A stretch of DNA of 64,000 nucleotides from UBA7672 sp041398245. GTDB taxonomy: Bacteria; Pseudomonadota; Alphaproteobacteria; Caulobacterales; Hyphomonadaceae. This document shows positions 8,039 to 17,130 of the stretch, in pieces. The stretch's first letter is position 1; every line of letters begins with the position of its first letter. The stretch spans positions 1-64,000 of the forward strand of contig JAWKVC010000010.1 of assembly GCA_041398245.1 (NCBI GenBank), in the 5' to 3' direction. The notes beneath the pieces were generated by a model that was not told where the DNA came from, made no database searches, and saw only the letters and a list, made by a program, of their open reading frames with translations. The translations under genes and the position numbers were made by a program.

Positions 8039-10303
8039 CTACTCGCTGATCGTCTCGCGTGAGACGGTTGCGGCCTCGACGGCTTCCTCGGTGAAGAGGA
8101 GGTCGTCCCATTTCTTTTCGGAATAGGCGTGGGTCTGATCCGAATAGAAAGGCGAGGTCGGGTTGGTCGACTGCGAATAGGTGAGGATGCCCTGGCTTTT
8201 CGGGCCGTCGGGCGTGAACTCGACCGTCATGATCCAGCTTGAGCCGTGCCGCACGCTGGTCCAGCCCTGCTCCGGTTCGAGGTCGGCGACGGTGATCACG
8301 TTGAACACGCCTTCCTGGCCCGCGCCGCCATGGATCGGGATGCGGTCTTCGCCGCGCACTTCGGCCTGGACATCGCCCAGCTTCGCATCAAGCGGGATCT
8401 TCAGCTCGGTCAGCGTGTCGACCGCCTTCTGCAGCGCCGCGAGAACCTTGGGGTTCGCCGTATCGAGCGTGTTCGGCGTGTTGACCGGATCGGCCGGATC
8501 GAACGGGACCTTGAACTGCAGGCCGCCATTCTCCGCGAACAGGTGGAAGAGGTGAGCGCCTGTGCTTTCGAGATTGACGTGCAGGTCCCAGCCTTCCAGC
8601 GCCGCACAGGCGGCGGCCAGCGAATTCTTCCGCGAGGCCTTGCAGGCTTTCACCAGATCATCGCGCACAAGCTCGGCGCCGATATGGCGATCCTGATAGA
8701 GCGCGCCCTGCAGGTTTGCGAGATTGAACTTGGGATCGCCAAGGCCGTCTGTTCCGGCGACGCGTTTGGCGATGATGTCGAGGCCAAGCCGCGTGCGCAG
8801 CGAACGCGCCGACGCTTCGTCGCCGAAGATCGGGCTATAGCCCGTGATCGGTGCCGATGCGTTGGTGAGCCAGTAGCTGTCATTCATCTGCGACACGTAG
8901 TCGGAGCGGAAGACATGCGGCGTGCGGCCAGCGCCGAACACGCCTGTCGCGGTCGAGTCCTCGTCCGTCGCCCAGTCGCATTCGGAGCGCGACCCATCCA
9001 GAACGGGAACACGCGTCGTTTCCCATTGCTGCTTCGCCAGCGCGGAGACCGCGCACGTATCGCCCAACTCCTTCGAGACGTTGGGGATCATGCCCATGTC
9101 GCCGTAGAAGGCCTCGCCGCCAGCATCGACCGCCGTCGTGTTGAAGCCGGTGGCCTGGTATTTCTGTAGCGCCGCGTAGAGCTCGTGCACATTCTTCGCC
9201 TGCCACATGGCGAGATACTGGTCCGGCGAACGCAGGCCCTGCGGAATGGTGCGCAGCGCGTAGGCGTTGGTGGTGGTCCACGGGAAGGTCTGCGTTTCCA
9301 TCACCGGGCCGAAGCGCGTGGTGTAGAAGGTTTGCGTGACCGGCTCGCCGTCCTTCACCTCCACCGTGACGTCCAGCTTCTCCATCGGCGTCGAGACGCC
9401 GTCATACATGTAGCTGGTCGGGTCGTTCGGATCGAGCGCCAGCTCGAACACGCCGAAACGCCGCGCGGTCGAGACCGTATGGGTCCATGCGAAATTCTCG
9501 GTGTGGCCAATGCCGACCGAGGCGTTAGTGATCAGCCCGGCGCCGACGACATTGAGCTGGCCCGGAATGGTCATGTGCATCCGGTAGAAGCGGTTCATGC
9601 CGTCCCACGGATAGTGCGGATTGCCGAGCAGCATGCCATAGCCCGACTGCGTCACATCCTTGCCGAGGCCATAGGCGTTGGAGCCAAGCTGCGTCGTCTC
9701 GATCAGCGGATCATCATCCGCCCGCGCCGCATCGCCCACGCCCGGCGGCGCCGCCGTCGCCACGCCGTTGAGCTGGTAGATCACCTGTCCGGCCATCTGG
9801 TGTCGCCAGTAATCCTGCTCGGTGATCTCGCGCACCCAGGCAGCGCCCTTGCAGCGCGGATCGCTGATATTGTCGACGCCGGTCTCGCGGACATATTTGG
9901 AGACGCCGGCCGCATAGCCGCGCGCCAGCGCGTGGGCGTCGGCGCTGGGCGTATCGACCGAGTCCGCCGGGCCGTTGAGCAGCTTCTCCATCTCGCCCGT
10001 GGCGATCAGGCGCTTGTGGTAGAGATCGCTGTTGATGTTGGCGTTGTTCTCACCGGGGCCGAAGAACTTCGCGCGCTCGCCGCTGACGGTGACGTAGCGT
10101 TCCATGATCTCGCAGACATTGTCCTCGGCCATCGCATAGCCAAGGCCGAAGCCCATGCCGGCATAGTCGTCGGCCTTCACATGCGGCACGCCATAGGCCG
10201 TGCGCCTGATCTCCGCCGACATCTTGCCCGTCGATGCCGCTTCCGTGCCGCAGGCGGCAAGCATCGCAGCCGCCGCCACGCCCGTGGCAAGCCTCCAGAT
10301 CAT
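8039..10303 (-). CDS. Penicillin/N-acyl-homoserine-lactone acylase family lipoprotein
   Basis: A 754-aa secreted Ntn-hydrolase precursor. The lipobox MLAAC puts the lipid-attached cysteine at residue 18. The alpha-chain begins with EIRRTAYGVPHVKADDYAGM, and the beta-chain nucleophile is Ser208 in QLGSNAYGLG, where autoproteolysis would occur. The following GNPHYPWDGMNRFYRMHMTI and GIGHTENFAWTHTVSTARRF blocks are the substrate-binding strands of this family. Members cleave amide bonds of beta-lactams, acyl-homoserine lactones or aculeacin; the bulky Tyr after GSNA does not settle which. GGGAG precedes the ATG and a strong terminator follows the stop. Confidence 0.85.
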   Translation of the reverse strand: MIWRLATGVAAAAMLAACGTEAASTGKMSAEIRRTAYGVPHVKADDYAGMGFGLGYAMAEDNVCEIMERYVTVSGERAKFFGPGENNANINSDLYHKRLIATGEMEKLLNGPADSVDTPSADAHALARGYAAGVSKYVRETGVDNISDPRCKGAAWVREITEQDYWRHQMAGQVIYQLNGVATAAPPGVGDAARADDDPLIETTQLGSNAYGLGKDVTQSGYGMLLGNPHYPWDGMNRFYRMHMTIPGQLNVVGAGLITNASVGIGHTENFAWTHTVSTARRFGVFELALDPNDPTSYMYDGVSTPMEKLDVTVEVKDGEPVTQTFYTTRFGPVMETQTFPWTTTNAYALRTIPQGLRSPDQYLAMWQAKNVHELYAALQKYQATGFNTTAVDAGGEAFYGDMGMIPNVSKELGDTCAVSALAKQQWETTRVPVLDGSRSECDWATDEDSTATGVFGAGRTPHVFRSDYVSQMNDSYWLTNASAPITGYSPIFGDEASARSLRTRLGLDIIAKRVAGTDGLGDPKFNLANLQGALYQDRHIGAELVRDDLVKACKASRKNSLAAACAALEGWDLHVNLESTGAHLFHLFAENGGLQFKVPFDPADPVNTPNTLDTANPKVLAALQKAVDTLTELKIPLDAKLGDVQAEVRGEDRIPIHGGAGQEGVFNVITVADLEPEQGWTSVRHGSSWIMTVEFTPDGPKSQGILTYSQSTNPTSPFYSDQTHAYSEKKWDDLLFTEEAVEAATVSRETISE

Positions 10304-10433
10304 GGACGTCTCCCTTGTATCCGCCGTTTCTTGTGTCCGCCCATGCAGCGCCGATGCGCGCTCGAGGTCAAGGCGGCATCATTCACGGATTGGTGGGGAG
10401 GCGCGCGGACTCCTTGAGAACGCGCTTCAAATA

Positions 10434-12374
10434 TTACCCCCCGCCTCGCGAGGCGACGGCGCCGAAGGCGGATGACAGGCGCTGGTAGAAGTTCAGGCGG
10501 TCGCGATCTTCGGGCGACATGTAGTCCTCGGCCGACTTCGCGCCGGGCAGCGGCTCGGGCTCGATGCCTTCGTGCGCGACCTTCATCATGTCGGCCCAGA
10601 TGCGCGCCGACATCTCGCCGCCCGTGATGCGCGCCATCGGCTTGTCGTCGTCATTTCCGACCCAGACGCCGCCGACATAGCGCGTGGTGTAGCCAAGGAA
10701 CCAGGCGTCGCGCCATTCCTGGCTGGTGCCTGTCTTGCCGGCGATGTCCCAGCCGCCAAAGCGCGCGCCGCCGCCCGTGCCCTGCACCACGACGCGGCTC
10801 AGCATCGAATTCATGTCGGCCGCGAGGTTTTCCGGATAGATGCGCGGGGCGCGCACGGGTGGGCGCGAATAGAGCAGGTCGCCGCGCGAGTTGCGGATCT
10901 CGTCGATGATGAAGGGCGACATCTGCAGGCCGCCCTTGGCCAGCACGCCGTAGCCCGTGGTCATTTCAAGCAGCGTCACCTCGTCCGATCCCAGCGTGAT
11001 CGACGGGTAGTTGTGCAGGTCGGAGCGGACGCCGAACTCGTGCGCCAGCGCCGTCACCTTCTCGACGCCGATCTCGTTGCCGATCTGCGCCGCCACCGTG
11101 TTGAGCGATTCCGCCAGCGCGTAGGAAAGCGTGACCGCGCCCATATAGTCGCCGCCATAGTTGCGCGGGCGCCAGTTCTGGATCGTGATGGGCATGTCGA
11201 AGCGGACGGTGCCGGGCGTCATGCCGGCCTCCAGCGCGGCGGCGTAGACGAACATCTTGAAGGCCGAGCCCGGCTGGCGGCGCGCCTGCGTGGCGCGGTT
11301 GAACTGCGACTTCAGATAGTCGCGGCCGCCGACCATGGCGCGGATCGCGCCGGTCTCGTTATCGATCAGAAGGGCGGCGCCTTCCGACGCGCGCCGGTCC
11401 TTGCCCATGGTTTCGAGGCCGTGCTCGACAGCCTTCTGCGCCGCCGCCTGCAGCTTCAGGTCAAGCGACAGCTTGATCACCATGTCCGGCGGCGGATTGG
11501 GCAGGATGTCGTGAACGCGCTCGATGGCGTAGTCGAGGGCGTGGCCTGTGAAGCTATCGGGCTGGTCCTTGGCGAAGACCAGTGTCTGCGTCGCGGCCTC
11601 GTCGGCCTGCGCTTGCGTGATCATGCCGGCCTCGACCATCTGTTCGAGGACGTAGGCCTGGCGTTCCTTGGCGCGCGCCGACTGTGCCTGTTGCGCAAAG
11701 CGCGACGGCGCCTTGGGGAAGGACGCCAGCATCGCCGCCTCGGCCAGCGTGATATCCTTCGGGTCCTTTCCGAAATAGGTGTGCGCGGCGGCGTCGAGAC
11801 CATAGGCGCCCGCGCCCAGATAGATGCGGTTGAGATAGAGTTCGAGGATCTCGTCTTTCGACAGCATCCGCTCAAGATCGCCGGCGAGGCGCGCTTCCTG
11901 CGCCTTGCGCTTCAGCGTCTGGTCCGGGGTCAGGAACAGGTTCTTGACCAGCTGCTGCGTGATGGTCGAGGCGCCTTCCACCGTGCGCCCGGCCTGGAAG
12001 TTCGCCAGCGTCGCGCGCACGATCGCCCAGACATCGACGCCCGTATGCTCGCGGAAGCGCTTGTCCTCCGCGCCGATGAAGGCGTCGACAACGTGCTTGG
12101 GCAGTTCGGACAGCTTCACGGCGCGGCCATAGCGCGGACCACGGACGGCGATGGTGTCGCCATTGGCGTCGATGAACTCCACCGCCGGTTCGCGGTTCAG
12201 CGTCCACAACGACTGCTTGTCCGGCAGATTGGGCATCTGCGCGAACAGCGTGTTCCAGAGCAGGGCGAAGGTGACGAGGCCGGTGGCTGCGATGGTTCCA
12301 ATCACCCTGAGCGTGGGCGGACCCCATCGCGCGAGCAGGCTTTCAGGACGCTTCGGCGCCAGTTCCATAGACAT
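10434..12374 (-). CDS. Class A penicillin-binding protein (GT51 transglycosylase/transpeptidase)
   Basis: A 646-aa bifunctional peptidoglycan synthase. One N-terminal membrane anchor lies at about residues 22-43. The GT51 glycosyltransferase domain has catalytic Glu103 in GAEDKRFREH, GASTITQQ (134-141) and LSKDEILELYLN. The transpeptidase domain has SAFK (370-373, acyl-enzyme Ser370), SLN (423-425) and KTGT (547-550). Length and the single cytoplasmic end suit the PBP1A/1C-like group; there is no C-terminal extension. It polymerises lipid II and crosslinks stem peptides in the periplasm. The first ATG is used; a second lies two codons on. Confidence 0.92.
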   Translation of the reverse strand: MSMELAPKRPESLLARWGPPTLRVIGTIAATGLVTFALLWNTLFAQMPNLPDKQSLWTLNREPAVEFIDANGDTIAVRGPRYGRAVKLSELPKHVVDAFIGAEDKRFREHTGVDVWAIVRATLANFQAGRTVEGASTITQQLVKNLFLTPDQTLKRKAQEARLAGDLERMLSKDEILELYLNRIYLGAGAYGLDAAAHTYFGKDPKDITLAEAAMLASFPKAPSRFAQQAQSARAKERQAYVLEQMVEAGMITQAQADEAATQTLVFAKDQPDSFTGHALDYAIERVHDILPNPPPDMVIKLSLDLKLQAAAQKAVEHGLETMGKDRRASEGAALLIDNETGAIRAMVGGRDYLKSQFNRATQARRQPGSAFKMFVYAAALEAGMTPGTVRFDMPITIQNWRPRNYGGDYMGAVTLSYALAESLNTVAAQIGNEIGVEKVTALAHEFGVRSDLHNYPSITLGSDEVTLLEMTTGYGVLAKGGLQMSPFIIDEIRNSRGDLLYSRPPVRAPRIYPENLAADMNSMLSRVVVQGTGGGARFGGWDIAGKTGTSQEWRDAWFLGYTTRYVGGVWVGNDDDKPMARITGGEMSARIWADMMKVAHEGIEPEPLPGAKSAEDYMSPEDRDRLNFYQRLSSAFGAVASRGGG

Positions 12375-12537
12375 GTTGCCTTCGCCAGCCCGTCGGTCTC
12401 CGGGACGGACCTATAGTCTGGCCGCCTCGCAGGAGGTAGGGCCAACACCCGCCCCGCCCCAGTGAAATAGCAGCAACCCGGACCAAGTCACGGCTCGAAT
12501 CGCCAGCTTCTTCCAATGGCAGCCTAAGCCTTCGGTA

Positions 12538-13905
12538 TCAGTCGTCCACGCGGCTGACATCGCCCAATGGCGCTGGCCGCGGCGGCGGAGGCGGCGGGGG
12601 ACTTGGCGGCGGGGGTGGCGAGGGCGGCGGAGATGACCGCGGCGCAGCCGCCGGTGGCGGTGGTGGCGGTGGGGACGACGGCCGCGACCACAGCGAAGGC
12701 GGATTGGACGGCGCCGGCCGGCTCGCCGGGGGCGGCGGAGGCGGCGGCGGGGGCGGTGACGGGTTCGGCCGGCCCGACCACAGGCTGGGCGGTGGCGACG
12801 GTGAAGGATTGCCCGACGGCGGGGGCGGCGGGGAATTGTTGCCCGGCGGATTGTTGGGCTTCTGTCCGCTGAACAGCGGCGGATAGGTGTCCGGCCCGTC
12901 GTCGCGGTCGTGATCGCGGCCGCCATTGCCCCAGCGCCAGCCACGATCCCAGCCATAGTTCCAGCGCGGGTCCCACGAGTTGTAGTAGCGGCCGCCGCGA
13001 ATCCAGTCGATGCGATAGAAGGCGGTGTCGTACCAGCTGCCCCACGGGAATCTCAGCCGGTAGTCCTCATAGGCCCAGATTTCATCGAGCGCGGCGGCGT
13101 ATCGCCAGGCGGCATAGTCACGCTCGCGCAGTTGATCGATCGCCTGCTGCGCCTCCACGCGCCAGCGGCCATAGGGCTGTGCGAACAGATAGGCGTCGAA
13201 CGCCTCGACCGTGTTGGCCACATAGGCGCGCCGCCAGGCTTCATCGTCGCGCCGTTCGATCAGATCGATTTCGCGCCGCGCATCCGCGACGTAGGCCGAC
13301 TTCGGATTCTCGCGGATGAAGGCGGCAAGTTCGAGCGGCGAGCCCGAGCGTTTGGCGTGCACGAAGTCGCCCTGATCCGTCTTCCACAGTTCTGCAAGGC
13401 GCGCGCTTGCGGCCTCCGCATGGGCGCCGCGCGGCCAGTTGTCGAGGAAAATTTCGTAGTTCTCGATCCGGTCGAGCGCCTGTGCCTCGGCCCAGTCGGT
13501 CTTCTCCTCAGCTGCAAGTCGCGGCGCGGCCAGCACGGCGCGGCGGCCATCGGCTTCGCGCGCATTCGCGCCCCACGGATAGCTGGCGAGATAGGCGATA
13601 TAGGCCTCTTCGGTGTCCGTCTGGCGCGCGGAAGCGAAAGCGGCGGCCTCGATCGCGTTCAGCTCATCGATGCGGGCCTGCGCGCGAGGCGCATACTGCC
13701 CATCGGGATGCATGCGCATGTAGGTGGCGTAGGCGGGCGGCGTGTCGATGCGGGCGGCCTGCGCCCAGTCCATCGCATGGATCTCGGCCGGCGATGGCCC
13801 GGTCTGGCACGCCGTCAGCAGCGCCAGCGCCGACGCCGCGAAGGCCAGCCGCGCGAGGCTGCGATTTCCCTTGGAATACAGGGCAGTCCGGCGATAGGCG
13901 GGCAT
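12538..13905 (-). CDS. Proline-rich lipoprotein with six helical repeats
   Basis: A 455-aa protein of unrecognised function. A signal peptide ends in the lipobox LLTAC. Residues about 50-320 hold six imperfect repeats of 38-50 residues, each with a Y/F-x-x-[YF] core and a small-residue turn: AYATYMRMHPDGQYAPRAQA, AYIAYLASYPWGANAREADG, NYEIFLDNWPRGAHAEAASA and so on. They resemble paired-helix (TPR/Sel1-like) solenoids. A W/Y/R-rich linker follows, then about 110 residues of proline runs broken by SLWS-type motifs. The tail may span the periplasm or bind peptidoglycan-associated partners. The start has GGAGGA upstream. Confidence 0.7.
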   Translation of the reverse strand: MPAYRRTALYSKGNRSLARLAFAASALALLTACQTGPSPAEIHAMDWAQAARIDTPPAYATYMRMHPDGQYAPRAQARIDELNAIEAAAFASARQTDTEEAYIAYLASYPWGANAREADGRRAVLAAPRLAAEEKTDWAEAQALDRIENYEIFLDNWPRGAHAEAASARLAELWKTDQGDFVHAKRSGSPLELAAFIRENPKSAYVADARREIDLIERRDDEAWRRAYVANTVEAFDAYLFAQPYGRWRVEAQQAIDQLRERDYAAWRYAAALDEIWAYEDYRLRFPWGSWYDTAFYRIDWIRGGRYYNSWDPRWNYGWDRGWRWGNGGRDHDRDDGPDTYPPLFSGQKPNNPPGNNSPPPPPSGNPSPSPPPSLWSGRPNPSPPPPPPPPPPASRPAPSNPPSLWSRPSSPPPPPPPAAAPRSSPPPSPPPPPSPPPPPPPRPAPLGDVSRVDD

Positions 13906-13991
13906 GGGTCAGTCCTCCGTAGTCTGAGCCATATCCCGGTCAGTATGAACGGAAGCGGAATGGACGGGAATGGGCTGAACCAGTGCTGTGC

Positions 13992-14465
13992 TCATCGCTG
14001 CAGCTTGTCGCCCAGCACGGACCGTGGGCCCGGCCCGAACTTCTTGAGGCCATCGGCAGGGTTCACCAGCGCACACTTCTGCATGCTGAGACAGCCGCAG
14101 CCGATGCAGCCGGTGAGATAGTCGCGCAGCCGCGTCATGCGGGCGATGCGCTCGTCGAGCTTGTCGCGGAAGTTGCGCGAGATCTTCTCCCAGTCCTTCT
14201 GGGTCGGCGTGCGGCCGGCGGGCAGGGTGGCGAGGGCCGCGCGTATGTCCTCGATCGAGAAGCCGAGCTGCTGGGCGATCTGCACGAAGGAGAGCCGCCG
14301 GATGTCCGAGCGGAGATAGCGGCGCTGGCCGCCGGCGTTGCGGGCAGGGGTCACCAGACCCTTTGTTTCGTAGAAGCGGATGGCCGAAACGGCGAGCCCG
14401 GTCCGGTCGGCAAGGTCGCCGATGGTGAGCACCTGATTGGCCTCGCGCGGGATCGAACCGGCCAT
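13992..14465 (-). CDS. soxR: Redox-sensing MerR-family activator SoxR
   Basis: A 157-aa MerR-family regulator. The N-terminal winged helix (LTIGDLADRTGLAVSAIRFY, then AGGQRRYLRSDIRRL) is followed by a dimer helix. The iron-sulfur motif C-x2-C-x-C-x5-C is complete, with cysteines at 120, 123, 125 and 131 (CIGCGCLSMQKC). This spacing is diagnostic of SoxR, whose [2Fe-2S] cluster is oxidised by superoxide or redox-cycling compounds. It is divergent from a VOC-family gene, with an 18-bp SoxR-type operator between them. No soxS is present, as usual outside enterics, so SoxR probably acts directly. Confidence 0.95.
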   Translation of the reverse strand: MAGSIPREANQVLTIGDLADRTGLAVSAIRFYETKGLVTPARNAGGQRRYLRSDIRRLSFVQIAQQLGFSIEDIRAALATLPAGRTPTQKDWEKISRNFRDKLDERIARMTRLRDYLTGCIGCGCLSMQKCALVNPADGLKKFGPGPRSVLGDKLQR

Positions 14466-14477
14466 CGAAAAAATCCC

Positions 14478-14508
14478 TTGACCTCAAGTTAGGTTGAGGA
14501 ATTACGAC
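14478..14508 (+). promoter_or_regulatory. SoxR-type operator and 19-bp-spacer promoter
   Basis: CCTCAAGTTAGGTTGAGG (14482-14499) has perfect 6-bp arms, CCTCAA and TTGAGG, matching the known SoxR site. On the + strand TTGACC (14478-14483) is separated by 19 bases from TACGAC (14503-14508). An over-long spacer with a central palindrome is the hallmark of MerR-family activated promoters. It points toward the VOC gene starting at 14563. Confidence 0.8.
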
Positions 14509-14562
14509 TCATGCCCATTGGAAGCAACCCTGCACAAGACGGGGTGGAAGAAGGGTCTGAAC

Positions 14563-14994
14563 ATGGCTGATACGGCGACAACTTTCCCCGGCGTCGCAAT
14601 GCGCGACGCCGTCGAGCAGGCGAACGGGCAAGCGGTGCTTGAACATGTGAACGTCACCACCAACTCGGCGCGGGACACGGCGCAGCTGCTGGTGGAGGTG
14701 TTCGGCTGGCAGATCCGCTGGGAGGGCGCCGCGAAGTCCGGCGGCCGCTCCATCCACGTCGGAACCGATGGACCTTATGTTGTGCTCTACACGCCTCCAG
14801 AAGACCTCAAAGAGGCCGCTGGCGTGGGGCAGCCCAACCATGTTGGCGTGTGCGTGAGGGACCTTGCTGCGACAGAGACAAAAATCCGCGCAGCCGGGTA
14901 TGAGCCCTACGCACACGCCGACTACTTCCCCGGCCGGCGTTTCTATTTCCGCGATCACGGCGGCGTCGAATTCGAGGTCGTCAGCTATTCCTGA
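14563..14994 (+). CDS. VOC-family (glyoxalase-like) protein, likely SoxR target
   Basis: A 143-aa protein with one vicinal-oxygen-chelate module: VLEHVNVTTNSARDTAQLLV at the start of the first half and QPNHVGVCVRDLAATETKIR opening the second. It ends with the metal-proximal FYFRDHGGVEFEVVSY strand. Candidate metal ligands are His in LEHVN, His in PNHVG and Glu in VEFEV. VOC proteins include glyoxalase I, dioxygenases and antibiotic- or thiol-modifying enzymes; this sequence does not tell which. It sits behind a SoxR-type promoter, suggesting a role against redox-cycling compounds. The chosen ATG follows GGAAGAAGG. Confidence 0.8.
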   Translation: MADTATTFPGVAMRDAVEQANGQAVLEHVNVTTNSARDTAQLLVEVFGWQIRWEGAAKSGGRSIHVGTDGPYVVLYTPPEDLKEAAGVGQPNHVGVCVRDLAATETKIRAAGYEPYAHADYFPGRRFYFRDHGGVEFEVVSYS

Positions 14995-15210
14995 GCCAGG
15001 CCGGATCTCTTTCCGGGCTCGCGAACCTGGGCGCGCGCGCATTGACCGTGTCGGGCGCGTCCAGCTTTGCGTTTGAACGGCCAATGCGGCGTACGTCAGC
15101 GTAGCTGAAACACCCCTTTCGGAAGGCTGACGGATCGATGCGTTGAACAGGCGGCGGAAGAGGCCATCTGAAGCTCACAAGTAGCGGAAAACCGCACAGG
15201 AGCCTCCCCG

Positions 15211-15297
15211 ATGAAAGCCTTTCTCGCCTTTTTTCTCTCCCTGATCGCAATCGAGACCGACGGAGAAGTCGGCGCGCTCCTGCTACGCGAGCACTAG
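15211..15297 (+). CDS. Possible 28-aa small hydrophobic protein
   Basis: The reading frame MKAFLAFFLSLIAIE... ends in GALLLREH. It is preceded by AGGAG with 7-base spacing, a strong ribosome binding site. The first 14 residues are hydrophobic with one lysine, like a signal or membrane segment. It lies in a 330-base gap between the VOC gene and the leftward acyl-CoA ligase; the rest of that gap shows only a short hairpin just after the VOC stop. No homologue is recognised. Confidence 0.35.
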   Translation: MKAFLAFFLSLIAIETDGEVGALLLREH

Positions 15298-15327
15298 AAC
15301 TCTGCGAGCACGGGGCGCTGACTGCCG

Positions 15328-17016
15328 TCAGGCGTTTGCCAGCTCCTTCGCGGCCTGCGCGCGGAGATCCTTTTTCAGGATCTTGCCCGTGGCGCCGCGG
15401 GGGAGCGGTTGCGTTTCGAAGCGGAAGTAGCGGGGGATCTGGAACTTGCCGAGACGCGTCGAGAGGAACTGGCGCAGCTCGTCCTCGCTCACCGGCTTGC
15501 TGACATAGAGCGTGGCGGCGACTTCCTCGCCGAGCCGCTCATCCGGCACGCCATAGACGCAGGCCTCTTCGACGGCGGGATGTTCCTGCAGCGCATACTC
15601 CACCGCGCCGCAGCCGATATTCTCGCCGCCGCGGATCACGAGGTCCTTGATGCGGTCGACGATGAAGACGAAGCCTTCGTCATCAATGATGGCGACATCG
15701 CCCGTGCGGAACCAGTCGCCGTCGATGAAGCTCTCGGCGTTGGCTTTCGGGTTCTGGTAATAGCCTTTCACGACGGATGCGCCGCGGATCTGCAACTCAC
15801 CGCGCTGACCGGTCGGCAGCGGTTTGTTGTTCTCATCCACCACGCGGACCTCGAGGACGGCGGAGACCCGGCCTGAGCTTTCGGGCTTGCGGAGATAGTC
15901 CGCCGCCGCGATGCCGACGCCGATGGCGTTGGTCTCGGTCATGCCCCAGCCCGTGCCCGGATAGGCTTTCTCGAAAACGGCGTCGATGGCGCGCACCTGT
16001 TCCGGCGCGCGGGCCGCGCCGCCGCCGCCGATCTGTGTAAGCGTCGGAAACTTGCGGCCTGTGCGGCGCGCAAACGCGACGAGATCGCCCGTGATCGCCG
16101 GCGTCGCTGTCATGTGCGTGACGCCTTCGCGCTCGATGATCTCAGCGCCTTTCTCGACATCCCATTTGTACATCAGGACCATGCGGCGCTGGAAACGGTA
16201 GGACTGCATGTAGCAGGCGAGCAGGCCGGTAACGTGGAAGAGCGGGATGGCCAGCAGCATAACTGTTTGTGGCGGCGGCGGGTCCGCAGGCGGCGGCGTG
16301 AGCAGGCCTGTGGCCCACGACGCATGCAGGTCCAGCTCCCACGACAGCAGCGCGGAGATCACGTTGCGGTGCGTCGAGACCGCGCCTTTGGGATGGCCGG
16401 TTGAGCCCGAGGTGAACAGCATCTGCAGGTCGTCATCCGGCGACACGGCAACATCGGGCATCGTCGTCTGCTCGCCCTTGGCCATGATGTCCGCGAAAGT
16501 GGTCGCATTGGCGGGCAGGGCCTTCGTCGTGCGGACGGCGATGATGCGGAAGCCCGACGGAGCCGTTGGCAGCGTGGCGAGGCGGTCGATCCGTTCCTGG
16601 TCGGCGATCACGACCTTCGGCTTCGAGAGATCGAGGCCATAGGCCATCTCTTCCGCCGTCCAGAGCGCGTTCACGGCGATGGCGACGGCGCCGATGGACG
16701 AGATCGCCATGTAGCTGAAGATCCACTCCGGATAGTTGCGCATGGCGATGGCGACATTGTCGCCCTTCTTCACGCCGAAATCGTTGACCAGCGCGTGGGC
16801 GAGCGTGCAGGCGCGCCGCCAGCAGTCTTCATACGTGTAGCGCTCGCCCTCGTAGAGCAGGAATTCCTTGTAGCTCCGTGTGGCCTCGAACAGCTCGCGC
16901 AGGTTCTTCGGTCCGTTGGCGAACCACTTGATGCGGCGGCCATTGGCTTCGACCTCGACAAGCTCGAAGGGCTGACCGGGGGCGGTCAGCTGGGCGAGGG
17001 CTTCGTCACGGGTCAT
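15328..17016 (-). CDS. Acyl-CoA synthetase (class I adenylate-forming)
   Basis: A 562-aa AMP-binding enzyme that would activate a carboxylic acid to its CoA thioester through an acyl-adenylate. Core motifs are the P-loop LFTSGSTGHPKGAVSTHRN, GWGMTETNAIG (adenine-binding), GDWFRTGDVAIIDDEGFVFI, the hinge VDRIKDLVIRGGENI, and the catalytic lysine in PRGATGKILKKDL near the C-terminus. Length and the long N-terminal domain fit medium/long-chain fatty acyl-CoA ligases, but the substrate cannot be read off. GTG ATG is present at the start; the ATG is taken, with AGGAAA upstream. Confidence 0.9.
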   Translation of the reverse strand: MTRDEALAQLTAPGQPFELVEVEANGRRIKWFANGPKNLRELFEATRSYKEFLLYEGERYTYEDCWRRACTLAHALVNDFGVKKGDNVAIAMRNYPEWIFSYMAISSIGAVAIAVNALWTAEEMAYGLDLSKPKVVIADQERIDRLATLPTAPSGFRIIAVRTTKALPANATTFADIMAKGEQTTMPDVAVSPDDDLQMLFTSGSTGHPKGAVSTHRNVISALLSWELDLHASWATGLLTPPPADPPPPQTVMLLAIPLFHVTGLLACYMQSYRFQRRMVLMYKWDVEKGAEIIEREGVTHMTATPAITGDLVAFARRTGRKFPTLTQIGGGGAARAPEQVRAIDAVFEKAYPGTGWGMTETNAIGVGIAAADYLRKPESSGRVSAVLEVRVVDENNKPLPTGQRGELQIRGASVVKGYYQNPKANAESFIDGDWFRTGDVAIIDDEGFVFIVDRIKDLVIRGGENIGCGAVEYALQEHPAVEEACVYGVPDERLGEEVAATLYVSKPVSEDELRQFLSTRLGKFQIPRYFRFETQPLPRGATGKILKKDLRAQAAKELANA

Positions 17017-17130
17017 CACGGCGCGTTTCCTTCCCGATCCTCCGGCCCCCGTTCTGCGACGGCTGGCTTGGGCTTCCCTTGGGGCGCCGTGAATACCATA
17101 CCGTCGCTTCAGGGGAAGCTGGCTCGCGTC

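Noticed and set aside
10572..12416. Long 614-codon frame opposite the penicillin-binding protein
   Set aside because: It is a shadow of the high-GC PBP gene; its translation is Arg/His/Ala-rich with no domain.
14993..15020. Terminator after the VOC gene
   Set aside because: GAGC...GCTC with CCGGA/TCCGG forms a hairpin, but no T-tract follows and the stem is interrupted.
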